The notes under the pieces are model-generated. The model searched no databases, was not told where the DNA came from, and saw only the letters and a program-made list of their open reading frames with translations. 64,000 bases of DNA, from contig NZ_AJLS01000034.1 in NCBI RefSeq assembly GCF_000307875.1, positions 1 through 64,000 on the forward strand, read 5' to 3'. Shown in pieces: positions 51,809-60,052 of this stretch; the stretch's first letter is position 1, and each line of letters starts with the position of its first letter. Source of the stretch: Neobacillus bataviensis LMG 21833 (lineage in GTDB: Bacteria > Bacillota > Bacilli > Bacillales > Cytobacillaceae). The position numbers were made by a program, and so were the translations under genes.

Positions 51809-53095
51809 CTACTTTCCCTCTAGTATTAATAGCTCAGGATTTTCGATGAAGGAATGTACGTCCGTCATAAAGGCATTTGACGGGGCACCATCGATAATTC
51901 GGTGGTCAAAGGTAATCGACATCCCCATCACATCGCCAATTACGATTTGATCATCCTGGACAATTGGTTTTCTCTTAATACTGTGCACGCCCAAAATGGC
52001 AACTTCTGGGTAGTTAATAATCGGTGTTGCATACCAACCGCCATTCCCGCCTGTGTTCGAGATTGTAAAAGTACTGCCTGTAAGTTCATGAGGCCTTAAC
52101 TTTCTTTCCCTAGCACGAATGGAAAGATCTTGAATTTCCTCTGCGATTTCTAAAATTGTTTTTTGATCCGCATGTCTAATGACTGGGACAATTAGACCCG
52201 CTTCTGTAGCTGTTGCAACCCCGATGTGGATATGTTTCTTATAACAAATTTCCATCCTTTCATCATCAACGGATGCATTGAAAATCGGATGTCTTTTAAG
52301 TGCCTTTACGGCAGCTTTTACAAAAAACGGGAGATACGTCAACTTGACTCCTACCTTTTCAGCATGAGGCTGCAGCTGTTTTCGCAAATCAACAAGCCTC
52401 GTGACCACGACTTCATCCATGCCGCTGCAATGGACAGCCTTTGATTCTGAAAGAGTCATATTTTCATAAATTCTTTTCCGTAACCCGCGAATCGGCTCTC
52501 TTATTTCCTCAGCTAATTCATCAATCGTCACTTGTTGCGGTTGAACCGCGGAAACAACCTTTGGAGCAACTGGCATAATGGCGGCTGCAACTTCTTTATT
52601 AGCCGGGGCGCTAAAAGATCTTACATCTTCTTCCGTTACCTTCCCCGCCTTCCCCGTCGGTGTTACTTCAGTAATATCAATTCCCAAGTCCCTTGCAAGC
52701 TTTCTTACTGACGGTGCCGCTATTACTCGTTGTTTTGGTAAAAGATTGATCTGTGTTTGTCTTGAGTCTTGTTGGATTGCCTGATGCCGAAATGAGGTTT
52801 CTTGAGTGGATTCCTGCTGTATAATAGTTTTGTTTTCTGTAATAGCGGCAGTGTTAGTATTTTCTAGGACAGTAAAAAGAATCTCTCCCACCTTAACCAC
52901 GTCCCCAACTTCCGCGCCAAAGGAATGAATGGTTCCTGCTACTGGTGAAGAAATTTCAACTACTGCTTTATCCGTCTGTACTTCTACTAGATTTTCATTT
53001 TCCTTTACTGGGTCACCGATGTTTTTGAACCAGGTAAGAACCTCCGCTTCGTGTAATCCTTCGCCTATATCAGGCAGTCGAAATTCGTATGCCAT
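51809..53095 (-). CDS. 2-oxoacid dehydrogenase complex E2, dihydrolipoyl acyltransferase
   Basis: A 428-aa E2. One lipoyl domain (about 1-78) carries the lipoylated Lys43 in VQTDKAVVEI. An Ala/Gln-rich linker leads to the E3-binding domain (about 125-165, PSVRKLARDLGIDITEV). The catalytic domain (about 205-428) ends with the active-site His in FDHRIIDGAPS. It transfers the acyl group from E1 to CoA. The substrate could be branched-chain 2-oxoacids, pyruvate or another 2-oxoacid. No E3 gene is in the operon, so a lipoamide dehydrogenase from elsewhere must serve. Confidence 0.93.
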   Translation of the reverse strand: MAYEFRLPDIGEGLHEAEVLTWFKNIGDPVKENENLVEVQTDKAVVEISSPVAGTIHSFGAEVGDVVKVGEILFTVLENTNTAAITENKTIIQQESTQETSFRHQAIQQDSRQTQINLLPKQRVIAAPSVRKLARDLGIDITEVTPTGKAGKVTEEDVRSFSAPANKEVAAAIMPVAPKVVSAVQPQQVTIDELAEEIREPIRGLRKRIYENMTLSESKAVHCSGMDEVVVTRLVDLRKQLQPHAEKVGVKLTYLPFFVKAAVKALKRHPIFNASVDDERMEICYKKHIHIGVATATEAGLIVPVIRHADQKTILEIAEEIQDLSIRARERKLRPHELTGSTFTISNTGGNGGWYATPIINYPEVAILGVHSIKRKPIVQDDQIVIGDVMGMSITFDHRIIDGAPSNAFMTDVHSFIENPELLILEGK

Positions 53096-53116
53096 TCGGT
53101 ATGCATCTCCTATCCC

Positions 53117-54097
53117 TTAATGCGCAAATACTTCTTTTATTCCTTGAATGATTCTATTGGCGTTAGGCAGCCATTCATCCTCCACCGATGGTACTGGGTA
53201 TGGAGTATCAAAGCCGGTAACCCTAATAATTGGGGCTGTTAAGTGAAATAGTGCCTTTTCATTGATCAGCGCGGAAATTTCTGCACCCGGCCCGCCCGTT
53301 TTCACTGCTTCATGAACAATGATGGCCCTACCAGTTTTTTGCACAGATGCAAGAATCGTTTCCTCATCAATTGGGGAAATCGTTCTTAAGTCAATCAATT
53401 CAACAGATGTATTTGTCTGCTTTTCCCATTGCTCGACTACCTTGCTGACAAGCGGTACAGTAGGCCCCCAAGTAATTATCGTTAAATCTTCGCCTTCCTT
53501 TAAAACATTTGCTTTTCCAATTTCTATACAATAATCCTCGGTAGGTACTTCTTGTTTGAAAGCCCTGTAAAGCTTCATTGGTTCAAGAAATAATACCGGA
53601 TCATTATCACGAATGGCTGACGTCAATAATCCCTTAGCATCGTACGCATTACTTGGCATGACCACTTTCATCCCAGGCGAATGCAAAAATAAACCTTCTA
53701 AACTATCAGAATGAAGCTCCGGAGTTCTAACTCCCCCGCCAAATGGCGCCCTGACAACCATCGGCGCCTGCATTGTACCACCGGATCTAAATCGAAGTCT
53801 TGCAGCCTGTGCCACCATCTGATCCATTGCTTCGTAGATAAATCCGAAAAATTGAATCTCAGCGACTGGCCGTAATCCCCTGCTTGCCATCCCAACGGCA
53901 GTACCAACAATGGCTGACTCAGCGATTGGCGTATCAACAACGCGTTCTTCCCCAAACAGTGCTTGCAAACCATCGGTTGCACGGAAAACCCCGCCATTTT
54001 TTCCAATGTCCTCACCTATGCAAATAACTCGCTGATCCCTTTCCATTTCCTTCCTCAAGGTAAAATTAATTGCCTCAATCATCGTCATTGTGGTCAT
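53117..54097 (-). CDS. 2-oxoacid dehydrogenase E1 beta subunit
   Basis: A 326-aa transketolase-like beta subunit. It begins MTTMTMIEAINFTLRKEM, and has the typical GEDIGKNGGVFRATDGLQALFGEERVVDTPIAES and the C-terminal VTGFDTPYPVPSVEDEWLPN. With the alpha subunit it forms the alpha2beta2 E1 that decarboxylates the 2-oxoacid on thiamine diphosphate. Its start codon overlaps the alpha stop (TAATG). It lies 21 nt before the E2 gene. Confidence 0.94.
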   Translation of the reverse strand: MTTMTMIEAINFTLRKEMERDQRVICIGEDIGKNGGVFRATDGLQALFGEERVVDTPIAESAIVGTAVGMASRGLRPVAEIQFFGFIYEAMDQMVAQAARLRFRSGGTMQAPMVVRAPFGGGVRTPELHSDSLEGLFLHSPGMKVVMPSNAYDAKGLLTSAIRDNDPVLFLEPMKLYRAFKQEVPTEDYCIEIGKANVLKEGEDLTIITWGPTVPLVSKVVEQWEKQTNTSVELIDLRTISPIDEETILASVQKTGRAIIVHEAVKTGGPGAEISALINEKALFHLTAPIIRVTGFDTPYPVPSVEDEWLPNANRIIQGIKEVFAH

Positions 54098-55161
54098 TAC
54101 TTCAATACCCCCTCTGTTGGAATGGAGTTCAACTGCTCTGTTAGCTGGTTTGACTTTTGCTCATAAACTATCTCAAATATTTCTTCTACCTTGCTGCTTG
54201 GCGTATTCACAGCGAGTTCAAACGCCTCTGAAACCTTTTGGTCGGCCCATTCATATTCCTTTTGCTCCAACTCTTCGTTCCAGATTCCTTTTTCCACAAG
54301 GAAGGTTTTCATTCTCTTCAGCGGATCCTTTGCCAGCCATTCCTCCAACTCACCATTGTTTCTGTATTTTGTCGGGTCATCAGCTGTCGTATGCGGCCCC
54401 TGTCTATATGTAATTGCTTCCACTAATACAGGTTTTCCTCGGCGAGCACGTTCAAGTGCCTGCTTCATGGTTGAATAAACGGCAAGTGCATCGTTACCAT
54501 CCACTTGAACCCCCGTAATACCGTACGCTACTGCTTTTTGGGCAATAGAGGCGCTGCCCGTTTGTTTTGAAATCGGGACGCTTATGGCCCATTGATTATT
54601 TTGAACGAAAAAGACAACTGGGAGTTCGTACACACCAGCAAAATTTAATGCCTCATGGAAATCGCCCTCAGAAGTACCGCCGTCGCCAATATAGGCAACG
54701 CTAACACTATTTTCCTTATTATATTTACCTGCCCATGCACCGCCGACAGCATGAAGACACTGGGCACCAATAATAATTTGCACAGGGAAAACATTGGCTG
54801 CTCCCGAGGCTGCTCCCTTGAGATGCCCCATGGTATAAAGGAAAAATTTTGCCATTGGAACTCCATGAACCAAACTTACACCGATTTCCCGGTAGCTCGG
54901 ATAGACCCAATCCTGTTTTTCTAGGGCGAAAGCGCTGCCAATTTGAGCCGCCTCCTGACCAATCATTGGGGCATAAGTACCGATTCTCCCTTGACGCTGC
55001 AATTTTAAGGCCCTTTGATCAAACGATCTCGCTTGAATCATCCATTTATACAAGCTAATCAGTTCTTCATCCCTTAAATCCGGACTTGCAACGATAAGTT
55101 TTCCGTTTTCATCCAGGAACTGAATCCTTTCGATTACCGTTTCATTTGGTTCCAACCACAT
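54097..55161 (-). CDS. 2-oxoacid dehydrogenase E1 alpha subunit
   Basis: A 354-aa alpha subunit with the thiamine diphosphate motif GDGGTSEGDFHEALNFAGVYELPVVFFVQNN near 160-190. GRIGTYAPMIGQEAAQIG and TYRQGPHTTADDPTKYR (phosphorylation-loop region) are family signatures. The sequence is nearer to PdhA than to short BkdAA proteins, judged by eye. Start ATG 55161 with GGGGGG 6 nt upstream; the frame runs to 55212 over the operator, without a site. First gene of the operon; a promoter and TetR-type operator lie directly upstream. Confidence 0.92.
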   Translation of the reverse strand: MWLEPNETVIERIQFLDENGKLIVASPDLRDEELISLYKWMIQARSFDQRALKLQRQGRIGTYAPMIGQEAAQIGSAFALEKQDWVYPSYREIGVSLVHGVPMAKFFLYTMGHLKGAASGAANVFPVQIIIGAQCLHAVGGAWAGKYNKENSVSVAYIGDGGTSEGDFHEALNFAGVYELPVVFFVQNNQWAISVPISKQTGSASIAQKAVAYGITGVQVDGNDALAVYSTMKQALERARRGKPVLVEAITYRQGPHTTADDPTKYRNNGELEEWLAKDPLKRMKTFLVEKGIWNEELEQKEYEWADQKVSEAFELAVNTPSSKVEEIFEIVYEQKSNQLTEQLNSIPTEGVLK

Positions 55162-55185
55162 AGATTTCCCCCCATATTCAAATTG

Positions 55186-55211
55186 AATTTTCGGAAATTG
55201 ACACAATGTCA
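55186..55211. promoter_or_regulatory. Candidate TetR operator of the E1-E2 operon
   Basis: AATTTTCGGA (55186-55195) followed by the palindrome TGACACAATGTCA (55199-55211). The same two blocks with the same spacing recur at 57786-57811 before the FAD dehydrogenase gene. It lies just downstream of the promoter -10. Confidence 0.7.
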
Positions 55212-55224
55212 TTTCTTGTTAAAT

Positions 55225-55254
55225 AGTATATATTTTCCCACACACGATTGTCAA
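55225..55254 (-). promoter_or_regulatory. Sigma-A promoter of the E1-E2 operon
   Basis: Minus strand TTGACA (55249-55254), 18-nt spacer, TATACT (55225-55230). Confidence 0.75.
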
Positions 55255-55397
55255 TTGGTTATTAGAATGTTCAGAAATTATACAAAATCCCCCCCAGTAA
55301 ACCCTGTGTTCATGAAATCTTTTAAAAAGCTACTACTCTTGTGATACTATATTGAGGTATTATTTGAAAAAGAGAACTTTCTTAGGGATTGATTGAT

Positions 55398-56015
55398 TTG
55401 AGCAGCAAAAAAATAGATAGAAGAATAGCTAAAGTGGAAAGATCACGGAAAATGATTTTAGAATCAGCAAAAGAGCTTTTTCTTGAATCCGGTTTTAAAG
55501 AAACCACGATCACGATGATTTCAAAGAAAGCTGGATTTGGTTATGGTACTGCCTACTCCCATTTTCCAAAAGGAAAAGAGGAGATTTTTTTAATCATCAT
55601 GGATGAAGTGATGAGTGAATTTTATAGTATTGCGAATGCGAAATATACGGTGAAATCAAAGGAAGAAGCCTTTGCCTTTGTTCAAAAGATTGTTGAAGAC
55701 TTCCTTACACTTGCCATTAAGCATCAAAAGATATTAACCGTTTTTCATGAAGCGCTGGGTCTGTCTCCCATTATTCAAAATAACTGGGACCATTTCATTG
55801 AACGATTTCTTAAACGAATTGCACAAAATGTTGAACTAGCGATTGAAAAAGGGTTGGCACGTAATCCAGATTTCGACCCGGAAGTGGTAGCCGCTATTTT
55901 ACTTTATACAGGAGAAAAATACTTGTGGGAGGTAGCCTTAAATAAGACGCACAAGGATTGTCTCACGATTGCAAGAAATATCGCTCAAATGTATGCGGAA
56001 GGTTTATACAAATAG
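55398..56015 (+). CDS. TetR family regulator of the catabolic island
   Basis: A 205-aa TetR regulator. Its HTH (about 20-62) contains GFKETTITMISKKAGFGYGTAYSHFPKGKEEIF. It is divergent from the E1alpha-E1beta-E2 operon and convergent with the FAD dehydrogenase gene, both of whose promoters carry the same palindrome. The start is probably the TTG at 55398, 9 nt after AGGGA; an in-frame TTG at 55389 abuts the site. The ligand may be an acyl-CoA, as for many TetR regulators of catabolism; this is inference. Confidence 0.9.
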   Translation: MSSKKIDRRIAKVERSRKMILESAKELFLESGFKETTITMISKKAGFGYGTAYSHFPKGKEEIFLIIMDEVMSEFYSIANAKYTVKSKEEAFAFVQKIVEDFLTLAIKHQKILTVFHEALGLSPIIQNNWDHFIERFLKRIAQNVELAIEKGLARNPDFDPEVVAAILLYTGEKYLWEVALNKTHKDCLTIARNIAQMYAEGLYK

Positions 56016-56036
56016 AGTACATGCGGATTAATCGCA

Positions 56037-56067
56037 AAAAAACATCTCTGCCAAGGAGATGTTTTTT
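56037..56067. terminator. Bidirectional terminator between tetR and the FAD dehydrogenase gene
   Basis: AAACATCTC and GAGATGTTT form the stem around TGCCAAG, with T runs on both strands (TTTT on plus, TTTTTTTG on minus). Confidence 0.85.
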
Positions 56068-56074
56068 AACGCAA

Positions 56075-57730
56075 CTACAGAAGCCTTTTCGCTATTTCCC
56101 TACCGGCCACTCTTCCCGAAAAAAGACAGCCTCCAACAAATGTCCCTTCAAGTGAGCGATATCCATGTACTCCCCCGCCGCCGAATCCCGATGCTTCTCC
56201 TGCAGCATAAAGCCCTGGAACCGGGTCTCCTGCGGCATTAAGAACTTGCCCGGATAAATCGGTTTGCAAGCCGCCTAACGTTTTCCTACTTACGATATGC
56301 AAGCGGACTGCAATAAGAGGCCCATTTTTTGGATCAAGAATTTTGTGAGGCGGGGCAACACGGATTAATTTATCCCCAAGATACTTCCGTGCCCCCCGGA
56401 TTGCTGTTATTTGAAGATCCTTCGTAAATTTATTTTCCAGTTCACGATCTCGTGCTTTGATTTGGCGCTCAATATCAGAGAAATTCAACAGGTTTTCCCC
56501 TGTCAGCTTATTCATACCGGCTACTAAATCGGCCAAATTATCTTTAATGATAAAGTCTTCCCCTTTGTCCATAAACGCTTTTACAGGGCCAGATGCCCCG
56601 GGCAGCGCCCTACCTAATACTTTCCGAATACTTTTTCCCGTTAGATCCGGATTTTGTTCCGACCCGGAGAGGGCAAATTCTTTTTCGATAATTTTCTGCG
56701 TTAAAATAAACCAGGAATAGTCATAGCCTGTCTTTTGGATTGCATCAAGGGTTCCCAGTGTATCAAAACCGGGAAAATTAGGTGCGGGAAAACGATTACC
56801 TCGTGCATCTAACCAGATTGATGATGGCCCGGGAAGGATTCGAATACCGTGATTGGCCCAGACGGGATCCCAATTTTTTATTCCTTCCGTATAGTGCCAC
56901 ATACGATCACGGTTTACAATTCGACCGCCGGCTTCTTCCGTAATTCCAAGCATCCTTCCGTCAACATGCGCAGGCACACCTGAAATCATCTGTTTTGGGG
57001 GTTCCCCCAGTCGACTCGGCCAATTTTCGCGGACTAGATCATGGTTGCCGCCTATACCACCACTTGAAACTAACACGGCTTGTGCTTGATATTCAAAGTT
57101 TCCAACTACATCTCGATTGCTAGCCTCCCCGCGGGCAGCGGAACTTGGCCCAAGAACAGATCCAGCCACGCCGACAATTGCCCCATCACGATTCATAAGA
57201 TTGTCAACGCGGTATCGTGGACGGAATTCAACTAATCCATTTTTCATATGCTCCCGGACTCTACGTTCAAACGGTGCCACGATGCCAGGCCCTGTTCCCC
57301 AGACAATATGGAAGCGAGGGACTGAGTTTCCATGGCCGTCGGCAAGATATCCACCGCGTTCTGCCCATCCTACTACCGGAAAAAGGCGTACACCCATGTC
57401 ATATAACCATGATCGTTTCTCCCCTGCGGCAAAATCCACATATGCTTGAGCCCATTTTACCGCCCAGTAATCCTCATCCTGTTCCCTGTCAAAACCAGCC
57501 GTTCCTAACCAGTCCTGCCATGCTAATTCTTTCGAATCCTTAATTCCCATTCTGCGCTGCTCCGGTGAATCGACTAGGAACAAACCACCGAAGGACCACC
57601 ATGCCTGTCCGCCCATGGATGCCTCCGGTTCTTGATCTAACAGCAGCACTTTTTTACCAGTATCTGCAATCTCTGCTGTTGCTACTAGTCCTGCAAGCCC
57701 CGCCCCCACTACAATAACATCGAATTCCAC
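56075..57730 (-). CDS. FAD-binding dehydrogenase of the 3-ketosteroid dehydrogenase/fumarate reductase family
   Basis: A 551-aa flavoprotein. The N-terminal Rossmann motif VIVVGAGLAGLVATAEIADTGKKVLLLDQE binds FAD. PGLYAAGEASGFGGGGVHGYRSLEGTFVGGCLFSGRVAG at the C terminus completes the FAD site. It belongs to the FAD-binding dehydrogenase branch related to 3-ketosteroid delta-1-dehydrogenases. No other steroid genes are present, so a steroid substrate is not implied. I choose GTG 57730 (GGGGGA 8 nt upstream), because the FAD motif then starts at residue 3; the frame is open to 57787. It shares promoter design with the E1-E2 operon. Confidence 0.88.
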   Translation of the reverse strand: MEFDVIVVGAGLAGLVATAEIADTGKKVLLLDQEPEASMGGQAWWSFGGLFLVDSPEQRRMGIKDSKELAWQDWLGTAGFDREQDEDYWAVKWAQAYVDFAAGEKRSWLYDMGVRLFPVVGWAERGGYLADGHGNSVPRFHIVWGTGPGIVAPFERRVREHMKNGLVEFRPRYRVDNLMNRDGAIVGVAGSVLGPSSAARGEASNRDVVGNFEYQAQAVLVSSGGIGGNHDLVRENWPSRLGEPPKQMISGVPAHVDGRMLGITEEAGGRIVNRDRMWHYTEGIKNWDPVWANHGIRILPGPSSIWLDARGNRFPAPNFPGFDTLGTLDAIQKTGYDYSWFILTQKIIEKEFALSGSEQNPDLTGKSIRKVLGRALPGASGPVKAFMDKGEDFIIKDNLADLVAGMNKLTGENLLNFSDIERQIKARDRELENKFTKDLQITAIRGARKYLGDKLIRVAPPHKILDPKNGPLIAVRLHIVSRKTLGGLQTDLSGQVLNAAGDPVPGLYAAGEASGFGGGGVHGYRSLEGTFVGGCLFSGRVAGREIAKRLL

Positions 57731-57785
57731 GATATTAATCCCCCATCCATAATCACGAACTTGTAATTTTCTATTAGGAGTTGTC

Positions 57786-57811
57786 AATTTTCGGATAATG
57801 ACACAGTATCA
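57786..57811. promoter_or_regulatory. Candidate TetR operator of the FAD dehydrogenase gene
   Basis: AATTTTCGGA (57786-57795) followed by TGACACAGTATCA (57799-57811). Blocks and spacing match the operator at 55186-55211. Confidence 0.7.
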
Positions 57812-57821
57812 CTTTCCAGTT

Positions 57822-57851
57822 AGTATATATTTCCACTATTCGAGCAGTCAA
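57822..57851 (-). promoter_or_regulatory. Sigma-A promoter of the FAD dehydrogenase gene
   Basis: Minus strand TTGACT (57846-57851), 18-nt spacer, TATACT (57822-57827). It has the same spacer length and -10 as the E1-E2 operon promoter. Confidence 0.72.
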
Positions 57852-57880
57852 TATATTTATATAGGTGGACTAGAAATTAT

Positions 57881-58498
57881 TCATGATCCTGGCAAGTAAT
57901 TGAATGCTCCTAGCCGCTCAATTAAGAAAAATAGCAGAGTGACAATAGGCAGCATGCGTAAGCGTTGAAAATGATTGGCAGGCAAAATGATAAATAGCAA
58001 AATCGCTAAGATGAGATCAAAACCTCGGGGAATTGATAACATATTGAAAAAACTATAGCCTTCCACCAAAAGTAAGCTGATTGGCGAAGCGGCACAAAAG
58101 GCAGCAAACCAGCCATTTCCTTTTGCGTACCACACCGCATAACCGGCTAGCGGCGAAAGCAAGGCAATACTGCCCCAAGCGATAAAGTAGTCCTTTGGGA
58201 AAAATTCAAACAACACCGTGGAATAGCTATAATATGCGAAAAGCATAGCAATCAAAAAAACAAATGCATGTAACGCCGCAGCCTTGGGCGAACGACTTCG
58301 CACTGCTATGATGGTTGTTACGGCTACCCAAAATCCTAGGTAAGACCCTATTAGCCCAACAACTGAACCGTCAGTGAATTTTGCCAAAAAGCCCAATAAA
58401 GCCCCCAATAAAAAAAACAGCAATACTTTTACTAATCTCTTTTGTAACGGAGGCACTTTATCCGACTTCGCTCTGATGTAAACTAGCTTTTCTTTCAT
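57881..58498 (-). CDS. DUF6518-like membrane protein
   Basis: A 205-aa protein with about six hydrophobic helices after a basic N terminus (MKEKLVYIRAKSDKVPPLQKR). It resembles the DUF6518 group of uncharacterised membrane proteins; I am unsure of the family number. The start ATG overlaps by 4 nt (ATGA) the stop codon of a 35-codon frame upstream. The Shine-Dalgarno sequence is weak (AAAAGAG), so it may depend on translational coupling to that small frame. Confidence 0.7.
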   Translation of the reverse strand: MKEKLVYIRAKSDKVPPLQKRLVKVLLFFLLGALLGFLAKFTDGSVVGLIGSYLGFWVAVTTIIAVRSRSPKAAALHAFVFLIAMLFAYYSYSTVLFEFFPKDYFIAWGSIALLSPLAGYAVWYAKGNGWFAAFCAASPISLLLVEGYSFFNMLSIPRGFDLILAILLFIILPANHFQRLRMLPIVTLLFFLIERLGAFNYLPGS

Positions 58499-58602
58499 CT
58501 CTTTTCTAATGAAAAGTCAGAGTATAAAATAGGCTTAATTGTTTTAAGAAATGGATTCATCTTTTTCTTTCTTTCAACCTTTCGCTTCTCATTCATTCCC
58601 AT
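58495..58602 (-). CDS. Possible 35-aa coupled upstream peptide
   Basis: A short, strongly basic frame starting MGMNEKRKVERKKKMN. It ends in the ATGA overlap with the membrane protein gene downstream. GGGGTG lies directly before its first ATG and 6 nt before the second (58596). Translation is plausible because the downstream gene lacks a good ribosome binding site, but nothing else supports it. Confidence 0.35.
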   Translation of the reverse strand: MGMNEKRKVERKKKMNPFLKTIKPILYSDFSLEKR

Positions 58603-58749
58603 CACCCCGTTAACATTATTTGTAAAAGTCCACCAAAGTATTAAAATATGCATTCTTGTCTTTATAGAGTTTTAGTGAAGTTTGATAATTTTGAAGATAC
58701 TTTTAAGTATGGTATGTTGGTAAGGAAAAAACAATTGGGAGGTTAAAAA

Positions 58750-59994
58750 ATGGTACTACCAAACTTTGAAGAAAATCTACATAAATACGCAAAACTTTTA
58801 GTGGCGAAAGGAATCAATGTTCAGCCCGGTGATTGGGTAAAAATGACCATTACTGTAGATCAAGCTCCTTTAGCTCGTTATATCACCCAAGAGGCATATG
58901 CATTAGGGGCTGAAAAAGTAATCGTTAAATGGTCTGATGACGAAATCAGCAAACTACATTATTTACATCAACCTGTAGGAGTATTAACCAACATTCCTGA
59001 ATACGAAATTCAAGAATCCGAAGATCATGTGTTAAATCATCGCGTCAGCCGGCTTTCGATTGTCTCAAGTGATCCAGGATTACTAAATGAAGTCGATCCT
59101 GCTAAAATTGGTGCTTATCAAAATGTGTATGGAAAAGCGTTCAGCGCCCAACGCATTGCCACACAAAATGATGATTTAAAATGGACCGTTGCTGCCGCTG
59201 CCGGCGCAGGTTGGGCGGCAAAAGTGTTCCCGGACTTATCATCTTCTGAGGAACAGGTTGATGCATTATGGGATCAAATCTTTAAAACCTCCCGTGTTTA
59301 TGCAGATGATCCAATTGCTGCATGGGATGACCATAAACAAACATTGAATGAAAAAGCAGCGAAATTAAATGAAATCCAATTTGATGCGTTACACTATACA
59401 GCTCCTGGTACGGATTTAACGTTAGGTTTACCTAAGAACCATATTTGGGCATGTGCTGAAAGTTATAATCCAAAAGGTGAGGAATTTATTGCCAACATGC
59501 CTACGGAAGAAGTCTTCACGGCTCCTGATACCCATCGTATGGATGGTGTAGTTCGCAGCACAAAACCGTTGAGCTATGCTGGTACATTAATTGAAGGCAT
59601 TGAAGTCCACTTTAAGGATGGCAAAATCGTGGACATTTCTGCTGAAAAAGGCGATGAAGCGATTAAGAAATTGGTTTTTGACAACGAAGGCGGCACTGGC
59701 TTAGGTGAAGTTGCCCTAGTCCCAGACCCATCACCTATATCACAATCTGGAATTACTTTCTTCAATACTCTTTTTGACGAAAATGCCTCCAATCACTTAG
59801 CCATCGGGTCTGCTTACCCAACTACGATTGAAGGCGGTACAAAAATGAGCCAAGAAGAATTATTAAAACACGGCATGAATACTTCTACCGTTCACGTCGA
59901 CTTTATGATTGGTTCAGATAAGATGAATATTGACGGCATCAAACAAGACGGCACCATTGTTCCGATCTTCCGTAATGGGGATTGGGCGTTTTAG
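58750..59994 (+). CDS. M29-family (thermophilic-type) aminopeptidase, AmpS-like
   Basis: A 414-aa metalloaminopeptidase of family M29. Metal-ligand segments of the family are recognisable: FIANMPTEEVFTAPDTHRMDG, the glutamate in LGEVALVPDPSPIS, and the C-terminal NHLAIGSAYPTTIEGG with STVHVDFMIGSDKMNIDG. It removes N-terminal amino acids from peptides in the cytoplasm. GGGAGG lies 6-7 nt before the ATG. Single gene with a strong terminator. Confidence 0.94.
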   Translation: MVLPNFEENLHKYAKLLVAKGINVQPGDWVKMTITVDQAPLARYITQEAYALGAEKVIVKWSDDEISKLHYLHQPVGVLTNIPEYEIQESEDHVLNHRVSRLSIVSSDPGLLNEVDPAKIGAYQNVYGKAFSAQRIATQNDDLKWTVAAAAGAGWAAKVFPDLSSSEEQVDALWDQIFKTSRVYADDPIAAWDDHKQTLNEKAAKLNEIQFDALHYTAPGTDLTLGLPKNHIWACAESYNPKGEEFIANMPTEEVFTAPDTHRMDGVVRSTKPLSYAGTLIEGIEVHFKDGKIVDISAEKGDEAIKKLVFDNEGGTGLGEVALVPDPSPISQSGITFFNTLFDENASNHLAIGSAYPTTIEGGTKMSQEELLKHGMNTSTVHVDFMIGSDKMNIDGIKQDGTIVPIFRNGDWAF

Positions 59995-60002
59995 TGAAGC
60001 GC

Positions 60003-60049
60003 GGGGAAGGTACTTTTGCTTCAGAAGCATAAGTACCTTCCCCTGTTTT
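60003..60049 (+). terminator. Terminator of the aminopeptidase gene
   Basis: GGGGAAGGTACTT and AAGTACCTTCCCC form a 13-bp stem extended by GCTT/AAGC, then TGTTTTC. It also separates the convergent acyl-CoA dehydrogenase gene. Confidence 0.88.
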
Positions 60050-60052
60050 CAC

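Noticed and set aside
54090-54478. Plus-strand frames of 95-107 aa opposite the E1 alpha gene
   Set aside because: Antisense shadows of a conserved coding sequence; codon composition is unlike the neighbouring genes.
57117-57543. Plus-strand frames of 108-110 aa opposite the FAD dehydrogenase gene
   Set aside because: Shadow frames of a well-supported gene on the other strand, with no ribosome binding site or recognisable product.
56075-57730. Steroid degradation locus
   Set aside because: The FAD dehydrogenase resembles ketosteroid dehydrogenases, but no other steroid genes are present and the family is broad.
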